This document shows positions 11,314-22,468 of a stretch of DNA of 64,000 nt, one piece after another. This DNA is from Paulinella micropora. Its lineage: Eukaryota; Cercozoa; Imbricatea; Euglyphida; Paulinellidae. Positions within the stretch are counted from its first letter, which is position 1. Each line of letters begins with the position of its first letter. The notes beneath the pieces were generated by a model. It saw nothing but the letters and a program-made list of their open reading frames with translations. It had not been told where the DNA came from and ran no database searches. The stretch is taken from positions 332,501 to 396,500 of the forward strand of contig WBZZ01000391.1 of assembly GCA_019918135.1 (NCBI GenBank), in the 5' to 3' direction. A program made the translations under genes and the position numbers.

Positions 11314-11916
11314 ATGAGTACCAAGCAGTACTACCTTGACGAGATCGCCAAATGGTCTCTCAGTGATGATGTCAAAAGACCCACGATAAAGTCATTAAAA
11401 CCCGACATTGTATCATTCTACGAAAAATACAAACCGCGCGGCGGTGATAATGTTAAAGTAGAAATGCCGTCGGCCACTACGTTGGAAACCATAATCAGCA
11501 GTATGGCAGAAGAGGAAAGTACGCCATTCAAAACGGCGGATTTAGTAGAGACTGGAATTAACGAAATCAAAACAAACACGGGCGAAGAAATAGGGGCGAA
11601 GGAAAAAAAGGAAGTAATACGGGCGAAGAGAAACCCTCCAGAGGGCGGTTATAAGTGTTATGAAGCGCTGGTGGCACATTTGAAAATAGCCAAGGATCCG
11701 TATAATTTTCAATACATTAAACTAGACGACGTCAAAGTCATAATGGACGAAATGCGGTTATGGCACGATAAACGATACGAGCACGTGCCACAGGAGCAAC
11801 GACCAACCCTCAAATATTCCAAACTAGATTATAAAACATTCTTTCGTGATGTGATATCACAAGAGGAAAACACAGCAATGACTTTAAAAGACTTATTTGA
11901 TAAGTTTCAAATATAA
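11314..11916 (+). CDS. Conserved protein shared by elements A and B (STKQxYL family)
   Basis: 200 residues. The first 110 or so closely match the product of 58282-58737 in element B: STKQ-YL-EI-KW, then KPDIVSFYEKYKPR and a TPF-TADLVETGI-EIK segment. The C-terminal half differs between the two elements. A TATATAGT box lies just before the ATG. No catalytic motif is seen. Conservation between two elements with different replication genes suggests a role in virion assembly or host interaction rather than DNA copying; that is inference. Confidence 0.7.
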   Translation: MSTKQYYLDEIAKWSLSDDVKRPTIKSLKPDIVSFYEKYKPRGGDNVKVEMPSATTLETIISSMAEEESTPFKTADLVETGINEIKTNTGEEIGAKEKKEVIRAKRNPPEGGYKCYEALVAHLKIAKDPYNFQYIKLDDVKVIMDEMRLWHDKRYEHVPQEQRPTLKYSKLDYKTFFRDVISQEENTAMTLKDLFDKFQI

Positions 11917-12541
11917 TCGGCGGTTAACGCGATATCTCGCGCCACGTCAATCGTGTATGCGTTAGGTTGGAGTTTTACAATCCGATCCGTGGTAGTGGAT
12001 TTGTAGTAAATGTTTAGAGTTATCGGATCGCCAGTGTATGGCACGGAGTGTGTATTGCATGGATAACTCGCTATTAGTTGTGTCCTGCTGATATTTGGAG
12101 TTGATGGATCGGGGAAAGTGCAATACCAAGACATTTCTATATTCGTGTTAGTTATCCTGTATAATTTCCATATCCCGAAGAAATTGCCATTGGAAAAAGT
12201 AGTTATCATCGATTCCGACGTAGTATAATGGCCAATTGGATTTTTCCCGTCGTCAAAATTAAACCAAAACTGCGACAAGCCCGCTCCGGGACCGGTGTCC
12301 ATGCTCGCCGTCCCGCCATACGTGACGATTATGGACTCTCCAACCTTTAGATTACTTATTGTTTTACTCCGCTAGATACATTATAGTCTATCAATTGAAA
12401 ATCAGTGCAGAGGTTATATGCGGGGAATAAGCCCGCGGTGTACACATTTTAAAGCACTCTGGTCAATGCGGGCGTAGAAGAGACCGCGATCGTCTTTGTT
12501 TCAAACGCCTGTTGCTCTGTGCTTCTTCCAAAGATATTCAT
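11907..12541 (-). pseudogene. Putative virion surface protein, element A, broken
   Basis: The open part (to 12302) codes for a beta-rich, Thr/Ser/Tyr-rich chain without charge clusters, as in capsid-decorating or adhesin proteins. The minus-strand start near 12541 reads MNIFGRSTEQQ, which recalls the start MNLLGQRSGD of the adhesin-like gene ending at 26216. A second, decayed member of that family is therefore possible. It reads away from the fibre gene. Confidence 0.4.
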
Positions 12542-12580
12542 TTTTTTCAACTTTTTATAATATGGTAAATATATTATATC

Positions 12581-15500
12581 ATGAATAATTTAGGAAATCC
12601 GTGGGCGTATCACTATTACGGGTCTGTGATAATAGACGAGGATTTAGAAGTTGACGGGGTCATATATGGTGATCACATAGAGGCAAACACGATACAAGCC
12701 AAAATTGATGATTTAGCCATAACTTCAAAAAATAGTAATTCTTCTTTAGTGGTATCAAATGCAGGCTATATTAATATTAATAATGACTGCAATCTACCAT
12801 TAGCTGACGGCACGGCAAATCAAGTATTAGCAACGAATGGCGCGGGCACGACTTCATTTACGACGTTGAATTCAAGTTATATAAGCGATTTTGAATTAGA
12901 TAAATTAACGGATGTAGTCATAACCGCACCAATAGCCACTAATAGTTATCTTACATATAATTCAATAAACTGGGTAAATAAAACATTTCCGATAAATGTT
13001 GATGAATTCGGCAATATTAATATGGGCGGGTATTTGAATATAACAGGAGTTAATCTACTAAATACAAAAGATGTTGATGAATGGATATATGAGCATGATG
13101 ATAATAATAATAAAGTTTCAGCAGGTGGAAGTATAGACTCACATAGCGATGTGATAATTACAGGCACACCCGCTGATAACCAATTGTTAATATACAGCAC
13201 AGGACAATGGAGAAATACGACTTCACCTTTTCTTAGATTAGACGGCACCACGGCTATGACAGGAGCATGAAATATGGGTGGTTATGCTATTTCAGGGGCT
13301 TCTACATATAATGGAATTAATCTCACTACTCTTGCAGTTGATACTTCGGTGGTTAAATTAACAGGAGACCAAACCATAGCAGGCAATAAGACATTGAATG
13401 GATTACTAACAGCAAATGAGGGATGTAAGTTATCTATTCAAAATAAAGTAGATGGAGGAAATGGACAGGGTATATTTATGTGGGATACTGATAATACAGA
13501 GTGGGGAATTTATCTGGCAACATCAGGTGCGAGTAGATCATTAAATGGAGGAACAGCAGTCGCAGGTAATGGTTTTACTTTGGTTTTAGATTTAGTGCTT
13601 TAAATAATTCAAGTTATGGTTTTATATGGGAGAACTCTTCCGAGCAATTGTTAATGTCGTTGAATGGTTCAACTGGGGCTTTATGGACAAAAGGATTAAT
13701 TACGGCAAGTGCGGGAGTATCAACAACCACATTAACAGCGAGTGGAAAAATTACAGCGAGTGGTGCTAAAATATTGCTTCATAATGTTTTCAATGAAGGA
13801 GGAAACAATACAGGTATATTCTTTTCTAGCCTTACTGATTATAACTGGGGAATGTATATGGTGACATCAGGGCAGGCAAATCATTTAGTGGAGGAACAGC
13901 CGTGGCTGGTAATAATTTTAGTGCTGAATCTATCAGATTTAGAGTTGCAAATGCTTCAACCCAAGGTTTTAATGGGAGAATTCTTCGGAACAATTATTGA
14001 TGTCATTAAGAGGAAGTGATGGAACGATGTGGGTAAGAGGATTAATTACGGCAAGTGCGGGAGTATCAACAACAACACTCACCACGAGCGGATTAATAAC
14101 CGCAAATGCGGGGATTGATATGAAAAACCAAAGTATAACAAATGTGAATTTGGTTGATGGTGTGGATGTTTCTGTTCTTGATACTTCGGCGGTTAAAACT
14201 ACTGGAGACCAAACAATATCATGCAATAAAAAATTTACATCAACTTTAGAAGTAAGTGGTTCATCCAATCCTACTTCTTTTGATGGTATTGGAATAGCAT
14301 TCGATACAAAAATAGGAATGATTGCAGCACAGAAAACAGCAACAGCGACTTGGTATCCGATACAAATAACTGGTTCCTATGTAGAGTTATATTCAGGTGA
14401 TACTTTAATTATAACCGCATCTGGCACTACATTAAGTTTGAATAACAACAAAATAACAAATTTAGCAACTCCTACATTATCAACAGACGGGGCGAACAAA
14501 AGCTATGTTAATACTAATTGTGCGACATTAACAGGAGACCAAACCATAACAGGAGTAAAACATTCAATGGGGCGAGCACCGTAATAAAATATCTAACTCT
14601 AACAAACACGGCCGATTTTAATAATCAGGATATCATTAATGGAGGAAATATTACATATAATGGTGCAAGGATATTAAACCAAAATGGAGGAGATATATTC
14701 TTTTGTCAGGCAACGGGTGATTATCAGTCTTTCTTATTTACTCTAAACACCGATTCAAGCGGAACCGCAGACCAAAGAGGTTATGTATTCACGAATGTAG
14801 CATACGATGTAGCAAAAGGGGCAGGACTTTATATTTCAAAACTTTTGGATAATAAATCTGCTTCATCTGACATTGTCCGTTTTAACAATGCTGGCGGTGT
14901 GCGATTTTATGGAGCCTTAGATATGAATTCAAACAACATAACGAGTGCTGGAACAATTACTTCAACTGCAGGCATAACTACAACAACATTTACGGCAAGC
15001 GACAAAATGACGACTGCATTAGGTAAGCCGATAATCATAGGCAACACAACAAAAGGAGTTGGAGCAACTGGCGGATTAGAGTTATACGGAACCAGTGGCA
15101 ATTTAAATGGCTCGCACATACAAGCATTCGTTCATTCATCTGTTTATCCTGTATTTCAACAATTAAACTGGAGTCAAGACAATATTGCTTTAAGTTTTGA
15201 TTGTTATTATGACGGGGCTGGTTGGAAATCAAGCGACCCTGGCTCAAACTTTCAAATATACAAAATGGGCGACAAACTTGCTTTTAACTACAAATCAGGA
15301 GTAGCACTGGAACTATAACATGGTCTGAGGCGATGAACATAAGCAATGCTGGAGATGCGATATTTAGTAAAAAAATATTTGCGGATAGAAGTGTGGCAGC
15401 AAACAATAAATTAGTTTTGTTTGATGGTGGAACAGGTTCAACAACTGCATTTTATGGGTTTGGTATTGGTAGTGCGACATCAATCTATAATGTTGATAGT

Positions 15501-16208
15501 TCTGGGGGGAACCACATATTTTATCATACTGCGGCGACAGAATTATTAAGAATAAACGATACAGCAATTACTGCTTCAAGGTCAGTAACGGCGAGTTCTG
15601 GGATATCAATAGCGGTAAGTGGTGGAGGGGCTACAACGATAAGTCAAAGGTCAAGTTATACGAACCAGCCACTTATTCAGTTGAAGGGAAATGTTAGTGC
15701 TAATTATTCTTGTATATGTAATGATGATAATTTAACCTTTTTCAATACATCAAACTCAAATGGGAACCCGCATAGTGGATGGATTTACATGACATTAGGA
15801 GCAAATGTTTGGTCTTCTGGTTCAGATAGAAGAGTAACATCAGATATTGAAACATTAGACTGCGGGGATTGTTGCGAGAAATTAATGAAAATAAACTGCT
15901 GTTCATATTATTGGAAATCAGACAAGACGAAAGAAAAAAAGAGCCACGGATTTATTGCCGACGAGGTTAAAAAAATATTTCCCGAATTTGTATCTGAAAG
16001 CGGAATGAAAGCAGATGATGGAAATGGCAACCTTGAAGGGGTATCATATACGGAATTTATTCCAATATTAATTAGGGCCTTTCAACACATGGCGGAAAAG
16101 GTAGTTAATTTAGAAAAAGAAAATAAAAATCTTATGAATATATTACAAGACCAAGCAAACCAATTAGCAGAAATCAGAGCAGTTGTATTTTCAAATGTCC
16201 AACAATAA
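12581..16208 (+). pseudogene. Fibre protein with C-terminal intramolecular chaperone (S74 type), element A, broken
   Basis: A long beta-repeat shaft is built from units like VKLTGDQTI-G-KTF and TTTLTASG. It ends in a peptidase-S74/endosialidase-chaperone-like domain with the segments SDRRVTSDIETL and HGFIADEVKK. In tail-fibre families this domain helps the trimer fold and then cleaves itself off. A close relative sits in element B (46460-50455). The gene has several breaks. It probably formed the receptor-binding fibre of the virion. Confidence 0.8.
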
Positions 16209-16551
16209 TACAACTAGACTTCACAGACCACCGCCTATTATGGATATGGATGGCGAACTAACGCCCGAATTAAAATCTCGTGTGCTAGATATTAAACTAA
16301 AGACAGAAGAGAAAAAGATTGATAATGAAATTGAAAACGAATGGAACTGCTGTATGACCGATAAGAAAACCGATAGCAGACTTATTAAATACTTATTTCA
16401 GATGTCCATTATTATCGCCATTATAACCCTTTGTATTGTGAGGCTTTCAGAAAAAGATATTCCGTGCGAGGTTGCTAATACTTATGTCTGTATTTTAACA
16501 CTATTGATCGGAATATGCCTTCCTTCACCAAGTTCGGGTGGTAAAAGGTAA
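16195..16551 (+). CDS. Two-helix membrane protein downstream of the fibre, element A
   Basis: 118 residues if started at ATG 16195, which overlaps the end of the fibre gene by 14 bases. Polar N-terminal half (TTRLHRPP), then two hydrophobic segments (around IIIAIITLCIVRL and VCILTLLIGICL) joined by a short loop. A close relative occupies the same place in element B. A membrane or virion-membrane role, or a holin-like one, is possible; the sequence shows only the topology. Confidence 0.75.
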   Translation: MSNNNTTRLHRPPPIMDMDGELTPELKSRVLDIKLKTEEKKIDNEIENEWNCCMTDKKTDSRLIKYLFQMSIIIAIITLCIVRLSEKDIPCEVANTYVCILTLLIGICLPSPSSGGKR

Positions 16552-16584
16552 ATTAAAAATAATAAACCGATTGTTCATATAATA

Positions 16585-16806
16585 ATGAAGTATTGCCATT
16601 CGTGTAACATCTTCTATCCTCCCATATTTTTTATGTGCAAAAAATGGAAAATGTGTAAGGAATGTGATTCCTGTCGCAAAAAAAAGAATGTTAATAATGA
16701 AATATGTATTCATATGAATCAGAAATATTGTTTGCTGTGTATAACTTCAGAAAATAAACCAGAACCGATTACTCATCCGGAACCTTGGACGGAGTGGTTG
16801 AATTAA
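16585..16806 (+). CDS. Small cysteine-rich zinc-binding protein, element A
   Basis: 73 residues with four CxxC-type pairs (CHSC, CKEC, CDSC, CLLC), the spacing of a small zinc finger. It has no counterpart in element B at this position. Function unknown. Confidence 0.55.
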   Translation: MKYCHSCNIFYPPIFFMCKKWKMCKECDSCRKKKNVNNEICIHMNQKYCLLCITSENKPEPITHPEPWTEWLN

Positions 16807-16823
16807 ATCATAAATTATCACAT

Positions 16824-17081
16824 TCATATATATGTCCTATACCAAGACGCACTATCGCCAGCATACATTAAAGGCAGAGCCTCATCAAAACTGATGCACC
16901 AGTCTGACATCGGTTTGTAAATACATTTGAATTTGTTTTGTATCCCTTGTTGAATGCACCACTTGCAACAATCCTTTTTTGTTTGATTTACACGTGAGTA
17001 AAAGTCGCAGGCCGTGCGACTTAACACAAATCTCCAACACGTTGGAGATAACACAAACGCTAATATCAAAATCATATACAT
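16824..17081 (-). CDS. Secreted-type Cys-rich protein conserved in A and B
   Basis: 85 residues: a hydrophobic start (MYMILILAFVL) like a signal peptide, then the conserved core RTACDFYSR, CxxCIxQG and SFDEALPLM-AGD. Element B encodes the same protein on the same strand relative to the fibre (50787-51041). Conservation of sequence, strand and neighbour suggests a virion or host-interaction role. Even cysteines suggest disulphides. No known family recognised. Confidence 0.7.
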   Translation of the reverse strand: MYMILILAFVLSPTCWRFVLSRTACDFYSRVNQTKKDCCKWCIQQGIQNKFKCIYKPMSDWCISFDEALPLMYAGDSASWYRTYI

Positions 17082-17299
17082 TAACCGCTTTTTTCTTTTA
17101 GTATATTGTTGTAAATCGTCTCACGTTGCTTATCTGTCAATGACAGACAATATAATATATTCTCCGGCCGTCTAAAAATGGCAGGATGCTTATTTACTAA
17201 ATTTTGTGTAATGCGGATGTTGTCTATCTCCTTTCCAAGTTTTTCCAACTCTTCAAGTTGTTGCTAGTCTTTGCTTTTTTCTTTTTTATTATCGTCCAT
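17081..17299 (-). pseudogene. Short charged protein remnant, element A
   Basis: A Lys/Glu-rich frame starting MDDNKKEK just after a TTATATAAT-type box (read on the minus strand), with a C-terminal helix-like stretch. It looks broken. No family recognised. Confidence 0.35.
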
Positions 17300-17389
17300 G
17301 TTATATAATAGCGGATAAAAAAAATACAACACGAAAAACCATTTTTTACGTATTATAACGAAATTAAACGTGAAAATAAGTATTTGTCG

Positions 17390-20211
17390 GATGGAGCAGA
17401 CGATTTTTGACTGAACAAGTTAATGAAGGTATCAATAATCAAGCCCGTGAGAGGCTTAGAGCGGATAGATTGTTGGATGCTTCAACAAGAGAGGGGAATA
17501 CTATGGATGATTTAAAAGATAGGATTAGTGCGTTGACAATAAGCAAAGTATTTATGCAAACATGACGATGAACTGAAAGCGCACCTCCAAGATGACGGCG
17601 TTGATATGAAAGAATTTCAAAGAAAACATGGAACTGCCCCCATGAACGAACAAATGATTGAAATGCAAAAATTACTAGCAATGGATACTGATAAATATGA
17701 TATAATGCACATAGAAGACAATATTCAGCAAATGAAGCGTGATATAACGTAATTGGTAAAACAAGAATATAAAGAAGAAGACTTAAAACGATTAACCGAT
17801 AAGGGTTTAACGTATATGAAAAACAAAGGCAAAGCGGACAAACTCGCGTAATACGAAGAGAGGATAGAAAGCAAGCGGAGCAGGAATATAAGCAATGGAA
17901 AGAAAACCGAGAAGAGTGGGAGAGAAAACACCCAGATGATGCTTTTATAGAAGCAAAGATAGGCGACGAACACAAGATACTTGTACCACGAATAAATGAT
18001 AATCCCCGAAGTGAAGATAGATTTGTTAATGCTATTATTAGAAGTATTCAAGAGATAATTATGGGGCCCAGACTTAATAGATTACTTAACGCTGCTACAG
18101 GTATTGGATGATATGGTGTGCGAAGGCTAGCATGGGGGCAGATATTGAGATTAGTTGCCAACAATCCACAACTACGTGCGATGAAGGTTGGATTACTTGG
18201 AAGAAGAAGAGCAGATGCTTTCAATGCATTTTTGCTAGCACTAGCAAGAAATGAAGCGCCACAGTGTTTAGCTCCGCCTAATCCTCTTTTGATCGCAGGC
18301 GGACAGCAAAGAATAGGTGATTATGTATTAAGTGAATATATGCGCAGATTAGCAACTGGAGTAATGTCTTTAAATGCGTGGCAAGTTTTTAAAACAGGCG
18401 TAGAGACTATGACACTTGCTGGTCTTGCAAAAGCACTTAAAGGAATATATAAAACATGGTCTGCTCAACCAGATGCTCTCATTAAGTTGGAAGAAGAACG
18501 AATTCATACTGCGGGAAGTAATTATAATGGTGGGGGCACACGAGTGGAAAGCCGTCTTCAATTAGAAGATAGAACTCGTGGCAAATTTCCTTACATTCTA
18601 CCAGCAGATGCTTTGGACTTAGTTGCTTTTGAACATGATTTATTGTATGCGTCCGGCGACAGGAATGTTCAAGACTTTGCTGATAAACGATACTTTGAAA
18701 GAATTATCAATATGAGTGATTATCTAACGAGTAATGGATTGGCTACGGCCGAAGTTGCCAAGAGTATTTTTGACAATTACAACTCAATGTTTTCAAAAGC
18801 GGATATATCTAGAATAGCCTTGGAAGCACAGGGGAGGGCACGTGGCGGAGTATCTTTTTGGGATGCAATGAAGTTTTGGAAAACTATCAAAACCACTCCT
18901 CCAGATGCGAAGTATAATGGATTTATAGGCGATGTAGATAAAACATTAATGTCCATGATTGGTATCATGAAAAATGTGGGCAGTTTTGACAAGGATGCAA
19001 CATTTAAAGTAAATAAAGTAGTAAATCCTGCTACATTTAATAAACAATATGCGGAGCTCGTTAATGGCTTTAATAAAATGGTTAAATCGCAAGAAACAGC
19101 CGATGGTAAAAAAGGTTATTCTTTTATTCAATTAGCGAATGAGACTACAATAAATAATTTTGTAGAAAAAATAAATACACAGAGCACAAAAGATATTCCA
19201 CCAAGTATAGAAAAAGATGTAAATCATAGTGTTGAAGTCCCGATCACATGCTCAGACAATATGGTAGTAGCAGATGCTATTGGACTGGGCAATAACTTGC
19301 TCATACTTGAGGATAAAGGCGCCCAAACGAGGCACTTAAAGGGATTTGTTAAATCGTTGAGAGAGAAAACTGGAAAGAAAATTAAACTTTCCAATTATGA
19401 CGATCCAAAAGTTCGATGGGAAGAGGCCATCAAACAAGCACTAAATCAAGGTGCTAGTATGTCAGACGTAGCAGATGCAGACGATATTTTGGATAAGAGA
19501 ATTTACGAAGAAATGCGGGGTAAATTAACTCAAGACAAAATGAAGCAATTGAAAGAGTTAGAGTTAAAAGATAGTCAAGTTGAAAAAACTAATCCGCCAC
19601 AAGCAACACCAGCGCCACCGCAAGCAACACCAGCGCCACCGCAAGCAACGCCAGCACCAGAACCACCAGCGACACCCGCACCCGCACCCGCACCATTGCC
19701 AGTGCCACTAGTGCCAAGAACAGGCGGATTTGTTGAAGAACCAGTCCAACCGCCACAGACTGATCTAAAAAACGAAGAACAACAAATTGTCGCCAATGAC
19801 CAAATGGTAGATAGTATGAGATCTATTGATAAACTTGTTGATGAAATTATGGGCAAAACTCCCGAGGATGAAAGAGAAGATATGTTAGCACTTATCCGGT
19901 TTCTTATGCCAAGTGATCAGAATGGAGGTATCGGCACTTCAAAAACTAATCCACTTATTAAAGGTAACGAACAGAGACGGGATCGTATGCTAGCAACTAA
20001 AAATGATTTTGAATTGTTAGATAACACAATCTGCAACAACACAAACAACAATTTTATGCTTAATAGATACAATAGAGCCGTTATTCAACAACGAATGAGA
20101 GAGACAAGAGAATTACCAAATGAAGCGCAAACTAACACGAAACTTCTCAGCGGAAATCCCGCGACAAGTCCAAACTCGTCCAGAAAGGAGAGATTTCAAG
20201 CCAGTCGTTAA
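17390..20211 (+). pseudogene. Phospholipase-A2-domain virion protein, element A, 5' part broken
   Basis: The open part, from 18118, gives 697 residues. Around residues 140-200 it has a YNGGGT segment and then a VAFEHDLLYA segment: the calcium-loop and HDxxY catalytic pattern of viral (parvovirus-type) PLA2 domains. Later come a helical region and a Pro/Ala-rich repeat linker (ATPAPPQ units, about 19600-19720). In parvoviruses such domains open endosomal membranes during entry. The stretch 17390-18117 carries decayed helical coding sequence of the same strand, probably the same gene's start. No equivalent was found in element B. Confidence 0.65.
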
Positions 20212-20341
20212 TCCGCCTAGTAATTATGCTTTTGGCAGTCCTTACTCGCCTTATTTCTACAATTATGCTTCGCCACCACAACCATTTGGCGCTGAGTATG
20301 ATAATTATAGATACAATCCCAACTATTTCCAAAACCCGTAA
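20120..20341 (+). CDS. Small Tyr/Pro-rich protein overlapping the PLA2-domain gene
   Basis: 73 residues in a different frame from the last 92 bases of the preceding gene, continuing 130 bases beyond it. Basic start and a Tyr/Pro/Asn-rich tail (SPYSPYFYNYASPPQPFG). Such tails occur in minor virion proteins. It may be a separate gene or a displaced end of the preceding one. Confidence 0.4.
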   Translation: MKRKLTRNFSAEIPRQVQTRPERRDFKPVVNPPSNYAFGSPYSPYFYNYASPPQPFGAEYDNYRYNPNYFQNP

Positions 20342-20390
20342 AACATATAACATATCTTTATTTTTGTAAAATAAAGATTAGAGTATATAA

Positions 20391-21290
20391 TGCCCAAGTT
20401 AATACATAGAGGTTTAATATCAATAAATTACCACGTAAAACACTTTTACAACAAAATCTGGAAAAAAACTAACATAAAAAAGCACACGAAGAATTCACTC
20501 TTGACCGTCCAGTAATAACAGAAATAGAAAACAAGAAGCCCCTAAATTTCATAATGAATTAGAAATACAACCGATTAAAACACAACGAGATAGTGTCAAA
20601 CTGCTTCCTATTCAAGAAGAAGGAATATTGCCAGCAATGGGCACGATGGTCATATGCGCCAGCACTGGCGGGGGTCAATCAGTTATGATTTGCAATCTTC
20701 TTACCAAGAAAAATATGCTAAAAGGATTTTACGATAGAATAGTTGTCTTTTGTTTAAGCCCGTGTCCAATCTTAGAGGACACTCTCAAGTTAAAAAAAGA
20801 AGACATAATCAAAGAAGACCGCCCAGAACTAATGCGCGAAATATTGACTAAACAAAAAGATTTGATTAAGACGAAAGGTTTTAAGAAAGCACCAAAAATA
20901 TTATTGTTATTGGATGACATAGCACAAAGTAAGACTTTTCTTAAGTCAGAAGTGCTCACAGAGGTATTCTTTGCTTCAACTCATGCCAAAGTATCCGTGT
21001 GGGTCGTAACTCAAAGTTATACGCAACTTCCGCGACGAGTAAGAATTAACTGCCATTGGATGATTATTTTTAACGGAGTGAGGCGGAGCGAACTTGATAG
21101 ATTAGCAGATGAGTATGAAAGCCCGTTTCTAACCAAAAAAGAATTTTACAATATGGTTAAGTATGCTACAGCCGATCCTTATTCATTTCTGGCAATCAAT
21201 AACACAGTCAGCGATAGAACAGCCCAATTTAAAAAGAATTTCTCCACAATATTACGACTAAACAAGGACAGAGATATGACCAATTTATAA
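20391..21290 (+). pseudogene. A32-like DNA-packaging ATPase, element A, broken
   Basis: The longest open part (20628-21290) has a P-loop-like segment, a Walker B strand (ILLLLDDIAQS), a VVTQSYTQLPRR sensor-like segment and a C-terminal helical lid. This is the FtsK/HerA-type ATPase that packages DNA in Polinton-like viruses and relatives. It lies in the usual block ahead of the capsid genes. Confidence 0.7.
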
Positions 21291-21348
21291 TTGAATTCAA
21301 TTATAAACTAATTCAATTAAAAAGTTTTTTGTTTCATAATAATATAAT

Positions 21349-21971
21349 ATGTCAGCACAGAAACTATATGCGACCCCTTATCGTCAAGCAATGTCAATTT
21401 GGTATAAAGAAAATGGACGAGGCAAACTCACAACAATTCGTAAGGGGACACCCGAACATGTGGCAATCAGAAAAATAGAAGAAGATATTAAGAGTGGCAA
21501 GATTAAAAGTCAAATCCGTCCAAAAGCACCTAGGGCAAAGAAAACACTTAACGAACCAATTTCCAGCGGACAACCTGACCAAGTGCCAGATGAAGTATTG
21601 AAAAGAAAATCACCAGACATAGCACCAGCCCATAATGCAACACCTGCACCAAATGCCAAACCAGTTGAAATGTCTCCGGCACCTAAGGTTGAACATTCTT
21701 TACCAAAGTCCGTCAATCCTACTCCCGTTGTTGTGCCAAAACAAATTGCTACAACTCCCGCGAGCAAGATAGATCCAATTGAAGATGCTTCTAAAGAGAC
21801 ACCGCCACCAGAAAAAATAAAAAAAAACCTAAGAAACCAACACAAAGCACATCACAAGAATTAGATAATAACACTATTAATCAGGCCTTAGTGGATTTAA
21901 TGAAAATGAAAGAAGAAAGAATGACGCATAAAAATTTGCAAATTATGAAAAAAATAATTTGGGGAGAATAA
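21349..21971 (+). pseudogene. Basic Pro/Ala-rich virion-type protein, element A, broken
   Basis: N-terminal 60 residues are basic and globular-looking (YATPYRQAMSIWYKENGRGK); the rest is Pro/Ala/Lys-rich and likely disordered, as in small core proteins. The ATG follows an AATAATATAAT box. It sits between the ATPase and the capsid gene. No named family. Confidence 0.45.
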
Positions 21972-21994
21972 AATAATTATTATTTATATATACG

Positions 21995-22393
21995 ATGATT
22001 GAAAATACAAGTGTTTCTATGCGATTGTCAAATGGATTTATTGACAAGATGAATGAAGCAAATCGTCCTAAAAGTGATGGACTTCAATTAAATCAGTTTG
22101 AATTGTGGAGTAGCAATGGCGCCCCGTTAGTTAATCAGCCACTGACAGAATTTGGCGATTTAGTCCCACACAAGTCTTCTACTATTCAAAATACATTGAC
22201 AGATATTTCTGATAAGAAAGGAACTGCGGATGTGGTTGATTTAGACACTGCCGTTAGCAGTCTGGCTTATTTGAAGAAAGCAGTTGAAAATGCTGATGCG
22301 AGAGAATTTCAATTAACCTCCCCGCAAGATGCCAAATTTGAAAATCTACAAAATTCTGTTGATATTATTAAACAATCAATTGAAGGTAATTAA
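21995..22393 (+). CDS. Small structural protein upstream of the capsid gene, element A
   Basis: 132 residues with mixed helix and loop, no cysteines, no membrane segment; a TTATATATACG box precedes the ATG. It ends 75 bases before the capsid gene start. Its position suggests a virion or assembly protein; nothing more is visible. Confidence 0.5.
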   Translation: MIENTSVSMRLSNGFIDKMNEANRPKSDGLQLNQFELWSSNGAPLVNQPLTEFGDLVPHKSSTIQNTLTDISDKKGTADVVDLDTAVSSLAYLKKAVENADAREFQLTSPQDAKFENLQNSVDIIKQSIEGN

Positions 22394-22468
22394 ATAATTA
22401 TTTTTAAATTCTATATTTTTTTATTAGTATAATAAGCAGTGTAATTTCTACAGCCACAACAACAAAAA

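Noticed and set aside
17439-18051. Hydrophobic minus-strand frames opposite the PLA2-gene region
   Set aside because: They lie opposite helical Lys/Glu-rich coding sequence and look like its shadow.
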